From NCBI GenBank assembly GCA_016840125.1, contig JAEOSY010000648.1, positions 1 through 24,086 of the forward strand: a DNA stretch of 24,086 nt, written 5' to 3'. The DNA comes from Candidatus Helarchaeota archaeon. GTDB lineage: Archaea > Asgardarchaeota > Lokiarchaeia > Helarchaeales > HEL-GB-A. The position numbers and the translations under genes were made by a program. The first letter of the stretch is position 1; the number at the start of each line of letters is the position of its first letter. Shown here one piece after another: positions 14,383 through 22,530 of this stretch. The notes beneath the pieces were generated by a model. The model did no database searches. It saw nothing but the letters and a program-made list of their open reading frames with translations, and was not told the origin of the DNA.

Positions 14383-15576
14383 ATGACAAAAGTTGTTATT
14401 GTTAGTGCATGTAGATCAGCTATAGGGCGATTTGGTGGGACCGTAAAATCTTTAACTGGTGGGCAACTCGCCGCACCCATCATAAAGGCTGCTGTGGAAC
14501 GTGCAGGAATAGATCCTGCTATCCTTGGGGATGTTAGGATGGGGTGTTGTATGGAACGCTGTGACGAAATGAATGTCGCACGTGTTGCCGCGCTTAAAGC
14601 TGGAATTCCCATAGAGGTCCCCTCGGTTACTATTCAACGCGTTTGTGATTCAGGTATGGAAGCTATTGTGTCAGGTGCCCTTCTCATTCAAACGGGATAT
14701 ACTGATGCAGTATTAGCGGGGGGTGTCGAATCCATGAGTAATGCACCTATTGTTTCGTTTGATGCTAGATGGGGCGTAGGAGGCGGGCGTGGCTATACAA
14801 ATTCGAACCATCAAATGATAGATTCTCTGTATCAAGGTCTGCATGCAGGAGCTGATGTTGTAATGGGGTTAACTGCGGAAAACATTGCAGAGAAATGGAA
14901 CCTTTCTCGGGAAGCTATTGATGAAGTCGCTCTTCGGAGTCATAACAATGCGGAAAATGCTACAAAAAATGGGAATTTTAAAGAAGAAATCATTCCCATT
15001 GAAATTCCCCAACGCAAAAAACCTCCAATCATCTTTGATAAAGATGAGCATTTTCGACCTGGCATGACGATGAAAATGTTAGCGAAACTACGACCTGCAT
15101 TCAAGAAAGATGGTAAAGTTACAGCAGGAAATGCATCTGGCATTAATGACGGTGCAGCCGCCTTAGTTCTCATGAGTGAAGAACGCGCTAAATCACTAGG
15201 ATTAAAACCCATCGCCACACTAGTCGAGTTTGGGATAGCTGGAGTTGAGCCATTATATATGGGTGAAGGTCCCATCCCCGCGACAAAGAAGGCTTTGGAA
15301 CGTGCGAATATGAAGTTAAATGATATAGAACTTATTGAGTGCAATGAAGCTTTTGCAGCCACCTATCTCGCTACTGAAGTTGCCCTTGGTTGGGATCGCG
15401 AGATTGCCAATGTGAATGGAAGTGGCGTGGGTTTGGGACATCCAGTTGGCTGTACTGGTGCACGGATTGTCGTAACTCTACTTCATGAAATGAAACGGCG
15501 GAATTTGAATCTTGGGCTTGCTACCCTTTGTGGTGGTGGCGGTCTCGGTATGACGACTATCTGGCAGCGAGAGTAA
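14383..15576 (+). CDS. Thiolase (acetyl-CoA C-acetyltransferase type)
   Basis: The 397-residue product is a full-length degradative/biosynthetic-type thiolase. The nucleophile is Cys88 in QRVCDSGMEAI. The NEAF motif lies at 321-324, His353 in GVGLGHPVGCTGAR and the acid/base Cys383 in LCGGGGLGM. The usual Cys-Gly-Ser after the nucleophile is Cys-Asp-Ser here. It condenses two acetyl-CoA or cleaves 3-ketoacyl-CoA. Unlike the SCP2-type archaeal thiolases it lacks a DUF35/OB-fold partner next door and looks bacterial in type, so it may have been acquired by transfer. The TATA box is centred 27 nt before the ATG, suggesting leaderless transcription. It is divergent from the RING-like gene and followed by a T-tract at 15594-15600. 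Confidence 0.93.
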   Translation: MTKVVIVSACRSAIGRFGGTVKSLTGGQLAAPIIKAAVERAGIDPAILGDVRMGCCMERCDEMNVARVAALKAGIPIEVPSVTIQRVCDSGMEAIVSGALLIQTGYTDAVLAGGVESMSNAPIVSFDARWGVGGGRGYTNSNHQMIDSLYQGLHAGADVVMGLTAENIAEKWNLSREAIDEVALRSHNNAENATKNGNFKEEIIPIEIPQRKKPPIIFDKDEHFRPGMTMKMLAKLRPAFKKDGKVTAGNASGINDGAAALVLMSEERAKSLGLKPIATLVEFGIAGVEPLYMGEGPIPATKKALERANMKLNDIELIECNEAFAATYLATEVALGWDREIANVNGSGVGLGHPVGCTGARIVVTLLHEMKRRNLNLGLATLCGGGGLGMTTIWQRE

Positions 15577-15593
15577 AATAAACCCATTATTAC

Positions 15594-15600
15594 TTTTTTT
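15594..15600 (+). terminator. T-tract after the thiolase gene
   Basis: Seven T residues about 20 nt after the thiolase stop, with no obvious stem-loop. The next gene, at 15650, has its own AT-rich upstream region. Confidence 0.3.
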
Positions 15601-15649
15601 ATTTGATAGATGACTTAATTATTGTATTAACAAGTAAGGTCTGAAAAAC

Positions 15650-16027
15650 ATGGTAAAATATCCTATTTGGAGCGGATGGTACGGTGTTGCTGAACCTATA
15701 AATCGATTTGCAGGTTGGGCAACAATAGGTCTCTCCATTTTATGGTGGCTTTTATTTCCCATACAAAAGAAAGGCTATAATGTGGCTGTTTTAGGGGACT
15801 CCATATGGCGTCTCATTTTTGGGATCGCTGCTGGAGTTTTCTATCTATTGATCCTTCAAAAAGCAATTGCCCAAAGGGATTTATCTTCAAACACCCACGT
15901 TTGGCTCTGGATTTGTTTTGTATTATCCTGGTTCCCCGGTTATGGTGGCGTTTTCATATGGGTTCAATTTGCGATGGTTGGTATTCTGAGCGATATACCG
16001 TTTTGGGAAGCATTTTCCAACACCTAA
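15650..16027 (+). CDS. Hypothetical small membrane protein (125 aa)
   Basis: No family recognised. The product is tryptophan-rich and hydrophobic, with three to four helices: GWATIGLSILWWLLFPI, LIFGIAAGVFYLLIL and WLWICFVLSWFPGYGGVFIW. Polar stretches (KKGYN, AQRDLSSN) separate the helices. The ATG at 15650 has AAGGTCT about 9 nt upstream. It stands alone between the thiolase and the next membrane protein, in the same direction. Confidence 0.6.
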   Translation: MVKYPIWSGWYGVAEPINRFAGWATIGLSILWWLLFPIQKKGYNVAVLGDSIWRLIFGIAAGVFYLLILQKAIAQRDLSSNTHVWLWICFVLSWFPGYGGVFIWVQFAMVGILSDIPFWEAFSNT

Positions 16028-16228
16028 TCACCTTCTTTTTCGGTACCATCAGATTTCTTCAATTCTTTCTTCTTACTGGTATTAAGAGTGACATTTATTA
16101 ACCAAAAAAAAAATAACTCTTTAACCGATCCGGAGTGAATAACGATCCTTTCTTAATTAAAAAGAAGATATGATAACCAAGTTGTAATTTAAGTTAATTT
16201 CCATCCTTGTTTCGTGGGTTGAAGTAAC

Positions 16229-17308
16229 ATGTGTCCACAAAAAAGCTTACGGCAAAAACCTGGTTTTATTGCGTTTTGGATTATTGTGTTAGTTTGTTTT
16301 ATTGTTTTTCCCATTATCGCATTCATTAATTTATATCATGAAATGACACCAGAACTTCACCAATTTTTTATTATTTATCTAATTGTATTTTCCTTAGTTT
16401 GGATTGGAATGTTCTTCTTTATACCTTGGGCCGAGGGTTTTTTTGTGAAATTAGCTAGGTTCCTTAAAGAACATAAAACCCCCACCTATGTGGTATTAGT
16501 TTTACTTTATATCCTTTCGATTATTGGAATAATTTATCTATCACCTCCCTACACAGAATTGTGTTTGATATTAAATCTTCAACTCTTTCTTATGATAATG
16601 GTACTTCTCCCATTCCCATTTGAATCAATCCTACTCATTCCTGGAACTATTTTCATTCTGACATATTTAATGGACTTAACCCTTTTCTTATTGGACATGA
16701 CTCTAATGGTTGTTTTAATAATAGTAATTGTTTTAATTTTAGTTCTCACAGCAGGTGCAAAAAGTGTCTCACGCACCTCACCTTTTCGGGATCCTGAAAG
16801 AGGTGCTGTCGTTCTCACAATTATCGTTACATTTACAACAGCAATCGTTTGCAGTTTTCTGTTCTTCCGTCTTTTACCGATATATTACTTTCTTATCTTT
16901 AGTATTTCACATATTATCATCGATTTAACCTTTGCGATCTTCAATCTCCATCGGAACTGGGATGTAATCCAACAGAAAATTATAGATTTTTACCATGCCC
17001 ACGAAACTATCTTCAATTCTATCTTCTTTGCTCTTTTCATTATCTTCATTGTCCTATTATTTACCGCCATAGAACCCTTTAACATAATTTCTGGTGTTAT
17101 TGCTATAATTTTTGCTATTATTCTTCCTATAACGCTCCCTTTCCCTTTAGATGTTATATTTTTAGTTGGCATTCTTATTTTTATGTTTATTGCCTTCCCT
17201 CTTATCGCATTACGCTCGCTAATGTGGCTCTGGATACAAATACCGATTATCATTAAATGGGTTTCCGGTGTCAAAGCACGAAATCGAAAACGAAGGCAAA
17301 AATCTTAG
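16229..17308 (+). CDS. Hypothetical polytopic membrane protein (359 aa)
   Basis: Nearly the whole chain is Ile/Leu/Phe-rich, giving about ten membrane helices connected by short loops, with a basic tail (KARNRKRRQKS) expected on the inside. A loop with PFRDPERG near residue 190 and HRNWDV near 232 are the main soluble parts. No transporter motif was recognised. An AT-rich TAATTTAAGTTAA about 40 nt before the ATG may be the promoter. Its stop codon abuts, with zero spacing, the stop codon of the convergent gene at 17309-17707. The 200 bp upstream (16028-16228) hold only an A-run and this promoter; I see no gene there. Confidence 0.65.
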   Translation: MCPQKSLRQKPGFIAFWIIVLVCFIVFPIIAFINLYHEMTPELHQFFIIYLIVFSLVWIGMFFFIPWAEGFFVKLARFLKEHKTPTYVVLVLLYILSIIGIIYLSPPYTELCLILNLQLFLMIMVLLPFPFESILLIPGTIFILTYLMDLTLFLLDMTLMVVLIIVIVLILVLTAGAKSVSRTSPFRDPERGAVVLTIIVTFTTAIVCSFLFFRLLPIYYFLIFSISHIIIDLTFAIFNLHRNWDVIQQKIIDFYHAHETIFNSIFFALFIIFIVLLFTAIEPFNIISGVIAIIFAIILPITLPFPLDVIFLVGILIFMFIAFPLIALRSLMWLWIQIPIIIKWVSGVKARNRKRRQKS

Positions 17309-17707
17309 TTACTCTTTTATTTTTTCCATCGAAATTAAATCACCATTAGTGAGTTTGAACAGGATTTCGATTCCTTCAACTATTCTTGCAAACACATTCA
17401 CGGGTTCCATAGCCACTGGGTTTGAACCCGTGGACAATGGCGTCTTCCCGAAAAATATACAGCACGCAGGGTCTCGAGGCCAAAAAGCCACATCTCCCAC
17501 TTCTAATTCAGCTTTAGAATTCTCCTTCCCTATTGTTTTTAATGAATCAGGTAAAAAAAAGAATATCTCATGACCCCAACACTGTAGAATAACTGGATAT
17601 TTCATTGGTAGGAAGTTTAGGATTGACTTTACCGTCCTTGGAGCGACTTCCCCTCTAGTCTCTGCGAGAACATCTCCAAATGGCGTGATAAACTTGATTT
17701 TACTCAT
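17309..17707 (-). CDS. Cyclophilin-like domain protein (TM1367 family, PF04126-type)
   Basis: The 132-residue product matches the TM1367-type cyclophilin-like fold. It has the WGHEIFFFLPD strand near residue 45, the core ELEVGDVAFWPRDPACCIFF (about 67-86) followed by GKTPLS, and VFARIVEGIE near residue 105. Proteins of this family share the cyclophilin barrel, but their prolyl isomerase activity is doubtful and their role is unknown. It is cytoplasmic, with no signal. A TATA-like ATTAATATTAC about 30 nt before the ATG at 17707 suggests a short leader. It is convergent with the 359-aa membrane protein, stop against stop, and divergent from the LRR gene. Confidence 0.82.
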   Translation of the reverse strand: MSKIKFITPFGDVLAETRGEVAPRTVKSILNFLPMKYPVILQCWGHEIFFFLPDSLKTIGKENSKAELEVGDVAFWPRDPACCIFFGKTPLSTGSNPVAMEPVNVFARIVEGIEILFKLTNGDLISMEKIKE

Positions 17708-17735
17708 ATTTGCAGACCCGTCAACTTGAAAAGTA

Positions 17736-17767
17736 ATATTAATACAGATTAATAAGTCATAAAAATT
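17736..17767. promoter_or_regulatory. Divergent promoter between the cyclophilin-like and LRR genes
   Basis: On the minus strand ATTAATATTAC (about 17736-17745) lies about 30 nt before the ATG at 17707. On the plus strand TCATAAAAAT (17758-17767) lies about 34 nt before the LRR ATG at 17796, followed by AAGGAC, a weak ribosome-site match. Confidence 0.35.
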
Positions 17768-17795
17768 CCTACCTAATACAAAGGACCGAGATTAC

Positions 17796-18734
17796 ATGGA
17801 TCAAGAATATGTGGTAGTACGTGGTGAGATAATACCCATTGAGAATAATAGTTTAGATTTATCCAACCAGAAAATAACAGATATTTCTGAAATTAAAGGT
17901 TTATGGAAACAAAAAAATATTCACCGGCTGATCTTGAGAGAGAATCGCATAAAAGAGATTAAGAAATTAGACCATTTAACTGAACTCCAAGAGTTGGATT
18001 TATGGAATAACCAAATAACAGAAATCCAGAACCTTAACCAATTGACGAATCTCAAAAGTTTAACCTTAGATTCCAATCAGATCACAGCGATTAAAAACCT
18101 AGATAAGCTCACAAATCTCACTCAATTAAGTCTTGGTAATAATAAGATAGCTAAAATCGAAGGACTTGGAAATTTAACTAGCCTGGTTCAATTAATCCTA
18201 TGGCAAAACAATATCACGGAGATACAAGGACTCTCAAAGCTTTCAGGTCTTCAGGTATTAGATCTGAGCGGAAATATGATTACTCAGCTTAAAGGGTTAG
18301 AACTACTCTCTAATCTTAAAGAGTTAAGAATAATAGGGAATCAAATTACTGAAATTCAGGGATTGGAGTCATTATTAAGCTTGAAAATCTTGGAATTATC
18401 TAAAAATCAAATAACTAAAATTACAGGACTAGATACCTTAGCTAATTTACAGTCATTAGACCTCTCCAACAATCAAATTATCAGATTAAATGGGGTAAGA
18501 AATATATCCAACGTGCAAACCGCGTTTTTCATGAATAATCAAATAACTGAAATTGAGTTAAATGAACTTGATTCCCTGACAAAAATTACCCAATTAGATA
18601 TCAGAAATAATCCACTTTCGGATATTGAAACGCTTAAGACATGGTCCGCTCATCAACGGCTTGTAAGGCAGAGAAATATAGAGATTTTATTTGATGATGA
18701 AAAGAAAGAATCCATCCCGTTCTTTAACTCCTAA
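17796..18734 (+). CDS. Leucine-rich-repeat protein, SDS22-like
   Basis: The 312-residue product consists of about twelve 22-residue leucine-rich repeats. They follow the SDS22-type pattern L-x-L-x-x-N-x-I-x-x-I-x-x-L, as in LDLWNNQITEIQNL and LTLDSNQITAIKNLDKL. It ends in a short LRR cap (TWSAHQRLVRQRNIEILF). No signal peptide or membrane helix, so it is cytoplasmic. Such solenoids bind proteins; SDS22 itself regulates protein phosphatase 1 in eukaryotes. No phosphatase gene is nearby, so the partner is unknown. The repeats are similar at DNA level and could vary in number among related strains. It is probably monocistronic, followed by a polypyrimidine stretch. Confidence 0.88.
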   Translation: MDQEYVVVRGEIIPIENNSLDLSNQKITDISEIKGLWKQKNIHRLILRENRIKEIKKLDHLTELQELDLWNNQITEIQNLNQLTNLKSLTLDSNQITAIKNLDKLTNLTQLSLGNNKIAKIEGLGNLTSLVQLILWQNNITEIQGLSKLSGLQVLDLSGNMITQLKGLELLSNLKELRIIGNQITEIQGLESLLSLKILELSKNQITKITGLDTLANLQSLDLSNNQIIRLNGVRNISNVQTAFFMNNQITEIELNELDSLTKITQLDIRNNPLSDIETLKTWSAHQRLVRQRNIEILFDDEKKESIPFFNS

Positions 18735-18740
18735 TTTTAT

Positions 18741-18814
18741 ATTCTTTTCTTTGGCTTCTTCTCCCTCTCTCTCTCCCAAACCTCTCCCTTGGACTTCTCC
18801 CTCGCTTTTCTTCT
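18741..18814 (+). repeat. Polypyrimidine tract after the LRR gene
   Basis: About 86% of these 74 bases are C or T, including a (CT)n run near 18764-18775. Position directly after the LRR stop and U-richness suit a transcription terminator, but the C content is higher than in typical archaeal U-tracts. Apart from this I see nothing in the 190-bp gap except the AT-rich stretch before the next gene. Confidence 0.5.
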
Positions 18815-18924
18815 GGGGGTCTCCTTGAAATTTCCTCAGGTTATAGCAAATTGTCATATTTAAAATAAATCCGGAGAGATCAATTTCAGATTTCTTAAAA
18901 AGATGATAGAAGCTATTAGAAGGT

Positions 18925-21081
18925 ATGGAAGAGAAATTCTACCAATTCAGAGACATATCCCCTTCATTGGGAATGCATGATCTCGATGATTTTTTGTTAG
19001 TAGTGAACGAAAATTGTATGTTTGCACTCCCTAAAAAAACAACCTTTACTAAAATAGGGCCATTTTGGATTCGCTGGCGAAATGGATGGCGATATGTAGC
19101 GGATAGCTTAGAAATAAAGATTTTTCATCAACCTATACGTTTTATTTCGCTTCAGCTCACCAAAAACGATTCTGAAAAACAACTTACGTTAGTATCTGAT
19201 CAAGGATATCAAGTTATGCTTTCTATTTCTGAAGGGGAAAACTATCTAGGGATCTCCTTTTTACCGAAACCAGATGCTCTTGGTCTCGTAAACATCGAGG
19301 TTCAGCTGAATATAAATTTCGATGAGAAAAATACATATAATTACATTAATTTCTCTGGGAACTTGTACAAGAAAACCTCTAAACCATTGAAACTTAACCT
19401 TAGGGTACCTTCCACAGGTGCCTTTTCACAAGTCTGGAGTATTCATTCTAAAAATAGTTTTATTGGGTTAATTGGTACCAAATCAACTAAGACCAAAGAA
19501 TTGTCTGCAAAATTCAATAAGGATCGAATTGAGTTATCCCTATCTTTAGCATCTTCCATGACGAAATCCACAAAGCTTTACATTCCAATTGGATCAGGTG
19601 ATAAGGATCTTCCAGTTCAAGTGAAATGTCTGAAAGTCGATCCAATTATATCGGGAGATTTAAAATATAAGGGGAGCTTACTCCAAGAAGCATTGAAATC
19701 TTACCGTACTCTAGTCAAATACTTTTTATTAAAGTCTCCACATGGTAAAGTTCCTGCAAATTTTATCTTCCCGCCCGAAAAGGAAGGAAAGCCATTTAAA
19801 CCGCTCAAATTTGGTAGTTTTGGAAACTGTTTTAGTCTGGGATTTATTTATGGAACTAACGCTTTATACAATTGGACGCAGGATGAGGCTATTTTAAGAG
19901 TTTTAGTTAGAGATTTTCTCCCGCCCATTTTGAAAGGGGCTCAAATTCAGAACGGCCCCCTTAGAGGCTCATTTTATGATACATACAATGCCATTACTAA
20001 ACACTGGACGACGGGGCGAGTTCAATTTCCTACTGGGGGATTTTCGGATTGGTTCCCTTATACTCCAGATAGAAGAGGGGGTGCGGGACAAGCGCAGATC
20101 TCATTACCCAAACGTGAATTGAGCATCGGAGGTCTCTCTTACTTATTTGCCTCAGTCGTATTTACCCTCCGTCAAACGATAAAAAGCTTAGCCTATTTTT
20201 TCAAGCGAATCCCAAAACGTGTCATCTTTCCAGCCTATACTGGACAGTTTGCATATTTTTTGCTTCAAATTCTTAATGAATCATCCACTAACAATCATTA
20301 CTTGGGGTCTAATACAGAACAAGAACTTAAAAATAGACTGACTCTAACAGGTAGCTTTCTCAAACAATATCAGCAGGATGATTTTCTCTGGGATCATGAG
20401 CTCTTTGAAGATGGAACCATTTTTTGGTCAAAAAGAACTCTCGCTTGCATCTATCCCGCAACCTTTCTCTATTGGTGGGGACTCTTCAATAATGATAATG
20501 ATTCAAAGGAGCGAGGACTCAAAGCAATTGAACAGTGTATACTCCTAATGGACCGTGGCGAATATTACGGGCTATATTTTGAGACCAATCTATCCATCCA
20601 TCAAGATGACTTGGTTACCGGATTGGCGTGTATTAAATGTTTTACCCGATTATACGAGCTAACACAGGATACATCCTATTTAGTAAATGCGCAAATTGCT
20701 GCATGGCATGTTTTATCATATATGTGGGGGAATAATGTCCATGATCAGCTCAACCATTGCATCACGGGAGGTATTCCAGTTACAACCTATAAAGGTCTAG
20801 GATTTCCCGTAATAGGTGGGTCCGAACTTTGTCAAACCATTGAAGCTCTTTTAGAACTTTCCTATTTTGATAAATCATTCCTTCCATATGCACGGGCGGC
20901 ACTCAGCTATCATTCACAATACTTATATGAATCCACTCCACAAATCAGTGCAACTCGTGAAATTATTTGGGGCATTGGTGAAAATTGGAGCACGTCAACT
21001 AGCGTTGATTTTGCATCTTATGCTACAGGACCACTTATTCGGGCGTTGTATCTTTATGAAAAATTAAAAATAAAAAAATAG
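18925..21081 (+). CDS. Large soluble protein, probable six-hairpin-glycosidase fold
   Basis: A 718-residue product with no signal peptide. The first 250 residues look like a beta-sandwich (alternating strands such as FIGLIGTKSTKTKELSAKF). Residues 265-718 look like an alpha/alpha toroid: repeated helical hairpins with aromatic and acidic residues in loops (FLWDHELFEDGTIFW, YYGLYFETNLSIHQDDL, GFSDWFPYTPDRRG, VTTYKGLGFPVIGGSELCQT). That two-domain design and these loop motifs are typical of six-hairpin glycosidases and related epimerases, but I cannot assign a family or name catalytic residues. A weak AGAAGG lies next to the ATG. The downstream gene is convergent, 7 nt away. Confidence 0.75.
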   Translation: MEEKFYQFRDISPSLGMHDLDDFLLVVNENCMFALPKKTTFTKIGPFWIRWRNGWRYVADSLEIKIFHQPIRFISLQLTKNDSEKQLTLVSDQGYQVMLSISEGENYLGISFLPKPDALGLVNIEVQLNINFDEKNTYNYINFSGNLYKKTSKPLKLNLRVPSTGAFSQVWSIHSKNSFIGLIGTKSTKTKELSAKFNKDRIELSLSLASSMTKSTKLYIPIGSGDKDLPVQVKCLKVDPIISGDLKYKGSLLQEALKSYRTLVKYFLLKSPHGKVPANFIFPPEKEGKPFKPLKFGSFGNCFSLGFIYGTNALYNWTQDEAILRVLVRDFLPPILKGAQIQNGPLRGSFYDTYNAITKHWTTGRVQFPTGGFSDWFPYTPDRRGGAGQAQISLPKRELSIGGLSYLFASVVFTLRQTIKSLAYFFKRIPKRVIFPAYTGQFAYFLLQILNESSTNNHYLGSNTEQELKNRLTLTGSFLKQYQQDDFLWDHELFEDGTIFWSKRTLACIYPATFLYWWGLFNNDNDSKERGLKAIEQCILLMDRGEYYGLYFETNLSIHQDDLVTGLACIKCFTRLYELTQDTSYLVNAQIAAWHVLSYMWGNNVHDQLNHCITGGIPVTTYKGLGFPVIGGSELCQTIEALLELSYFDKSFLPYARAALSYHSQYLYESTPQISATREIIWGIGENWSTSTSVDFASYATGPLIRALYLYEKLKIKK

Positions 21082-21088
21082 AGAAGGT

Positions 21089-22384
21089 TTAATCGTATTC
21101 CTTATCGATGAGTTCGATGAATTCCAAGACAATGTTTAGAACGAAGTTCATCATGTTCTTATTGAGGTTCTCCGGAACATCTTCGAAACTATGCCAGTTT
21201 TTCAAGAAGTAGGTTTCAATTAGGGCACAAACAATTGCACAGGCGGGGTAGCCCTTCTCTGAGAAGCGCACCGCATCAGTACCTGCGAATTTTGCTTCAG
21301 CCAAGGTAATGGGAGGTAATCCCTTTTTCTTTTCCTTGCATTTCTCAAATCCTTTGTACAACCGATTATATACTTCGGGATCATGTTTGATGGGGTGAAT
21401 AAAGGGGAATTTTTTATTGGCCATAAGATACATTGTTTCCGCTTTCAAAATTCCAACACCTGTACCACCACCAACGCTTTCGAGGACAACTGTATAGCTA
21501 TTCTCGAGAATTTCCTTGGAGGTTTGGCGCACAAATGCTCGAGATCCCCTCTGTCCTACTTCCTCGGCACCGAAAGAACCTACAAGAATTTCGACATTTT
21601 TAGGACGAGCCTCTGGATTATCTTTTAAATATTTAGCAATTGCACACGCTACTGAAACTCCCGATAGATTGTCATTTGCCCCCTCCACCATCTTAGAACC
21701 AAACATTCCGAAATAAACGGTTAAAAAGTAAATAAACCAAGGGACAAAGATGCAGAAAAAAACGACATCAAGCGGGTTCAGGCTAAAAAACGTACCGGTA
21801 TAAAAACACCCAAAAGCACAAGGAATAATAGTTTTGAGAATCGACCAGAAGATCCCAAAGATTCCCAACCCAATTGCAAAAAACATCCGACGCTGCATGA
21901 CATCGACACCTTTTTTTGCCATGGGGAATTCAAACGCCGAATCTGAGTGACCCCCAAAGATCAGATATTTTTTAGGTTCCCCGCTTGTGGGTTTAATTCT
22001 TCCAAAGACATTCTTGGACATCGCTTTTGGGTAGAATACATCCAAATAATCCTTGAGAAACATTAGTTCAGTCAACGCTAAAAATAATCCCGTTATAGAT
22101 AGAACTGCGCATAGCCAGGGGATGATAGTAAATAGGAAGAAGAAGCCGATCATACAAAGACCGCCCCCCCAACTTAGTAAACCACGAGGATATGCAAGAT
22201 ATCCTGTTTTAAAATCTTGAGTGAAAGTTTCATCACAATATTTACTTAATTCATCCTCAATAACTTTGACACATTCGTGCTCTTCAGGTTTTGTTGCAAG
22301 CCTAGGGCCAATATTCTTACAGATATTGTCAATGAAGTTGTACATGTAATCATTATATTCTTCTTTACCAGCTTTCAATGGCAT
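21089..22384 (-). CDS. M28-family metallopeptidase with membrane segments in the catalytic domain
   Basis: The roughly 431-residue product carries all M28 aminopeptidase motifs. From ATG 22384 these are HSD (His146, Asp148), ANDNLSG (bridging Asp238), GAEEVG (Glu274 and Glu275), LESVG, FAGTDA (Asp370) and WHSFED (His398), giving a two-zinc site. Two membrane helices lie at about 70-112, before the catalytic core. A second helix pair lies at about 168-232, between His146 and Asp238, which are normally some 10-15 residues apart. The peptidase is thus membrane-embedded, perhaps trimming N-termini near the membrane. I start at ATG 22384 because AGAAGTGAT precedes it; a GTG at 22393 would add three residues. 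It is convergent with the 718-aa gene, 7 nt away. Confidence 0.87.
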   Translation of the reverse strand: MPLKAGKEEYNDYMYNFIDNICKNIGPRLATKPEEHECVKVIEDELSKYCDETFTQDFKTGYLAYPRGLLSWGGGLCMIGFFFLFTIIPWLCAVLSITGLFLALTELMFLKDYLDVFYPKAMSKNVFGRIKPTSGEPKKYLIFGGHSDSAFEFPMAKKGVDVMQRRMFFAIGLGIFGIFWSILKTIIPCAFGCFYTGTFFSLNPLDVVFFCIFVPWFIYFLTVYFGMFGSKMVEGANDNLSGVSVACAIAKYLKDNPEARPKNVEILVGSFGAEEVGQRGSRAFVRQTSKEILENSYTVVLESVGGGTGVGILKAETMYLMANKKFPFIHPIKHDPEVYNRLYKGFEKCKEKKKGLPPITLAEAKFAGTDAVRFSEKGYPACAIVCALIETYFLKNWHSFEDVPENLNKNMMNFVLNIVLEFIELIDKEYD

Positions 22385-22530
22385 TCTAATCACTTCTAGT
22401 ATTTTAAGTTACAATAGGTTTTCACCTTAAAAAGGTTCTTTTCAGAAGGGATTTAGCATATAGAGTACTTTAGATGTGAAATCATATGCGGAGAAATGCC
22501 TTATGCCAAGGATATAAGAGATCAGTGTTT

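Noticed and set aside
15805..16101. Overlapping plus-strand frame inside the 125-residue membrane protein
   Set aside because: It overlaps a more plausible hydrophobic frame that has an upstream AAGGTCT and is itself just a shifted reading.
17880..18640. Apparent direct repeats that could be taken for a CRISPR or satellite array
   Set aside because: The spacing of about 66 bp corresponds to 22-residue leucine-rich repeats in an intact reading frame.
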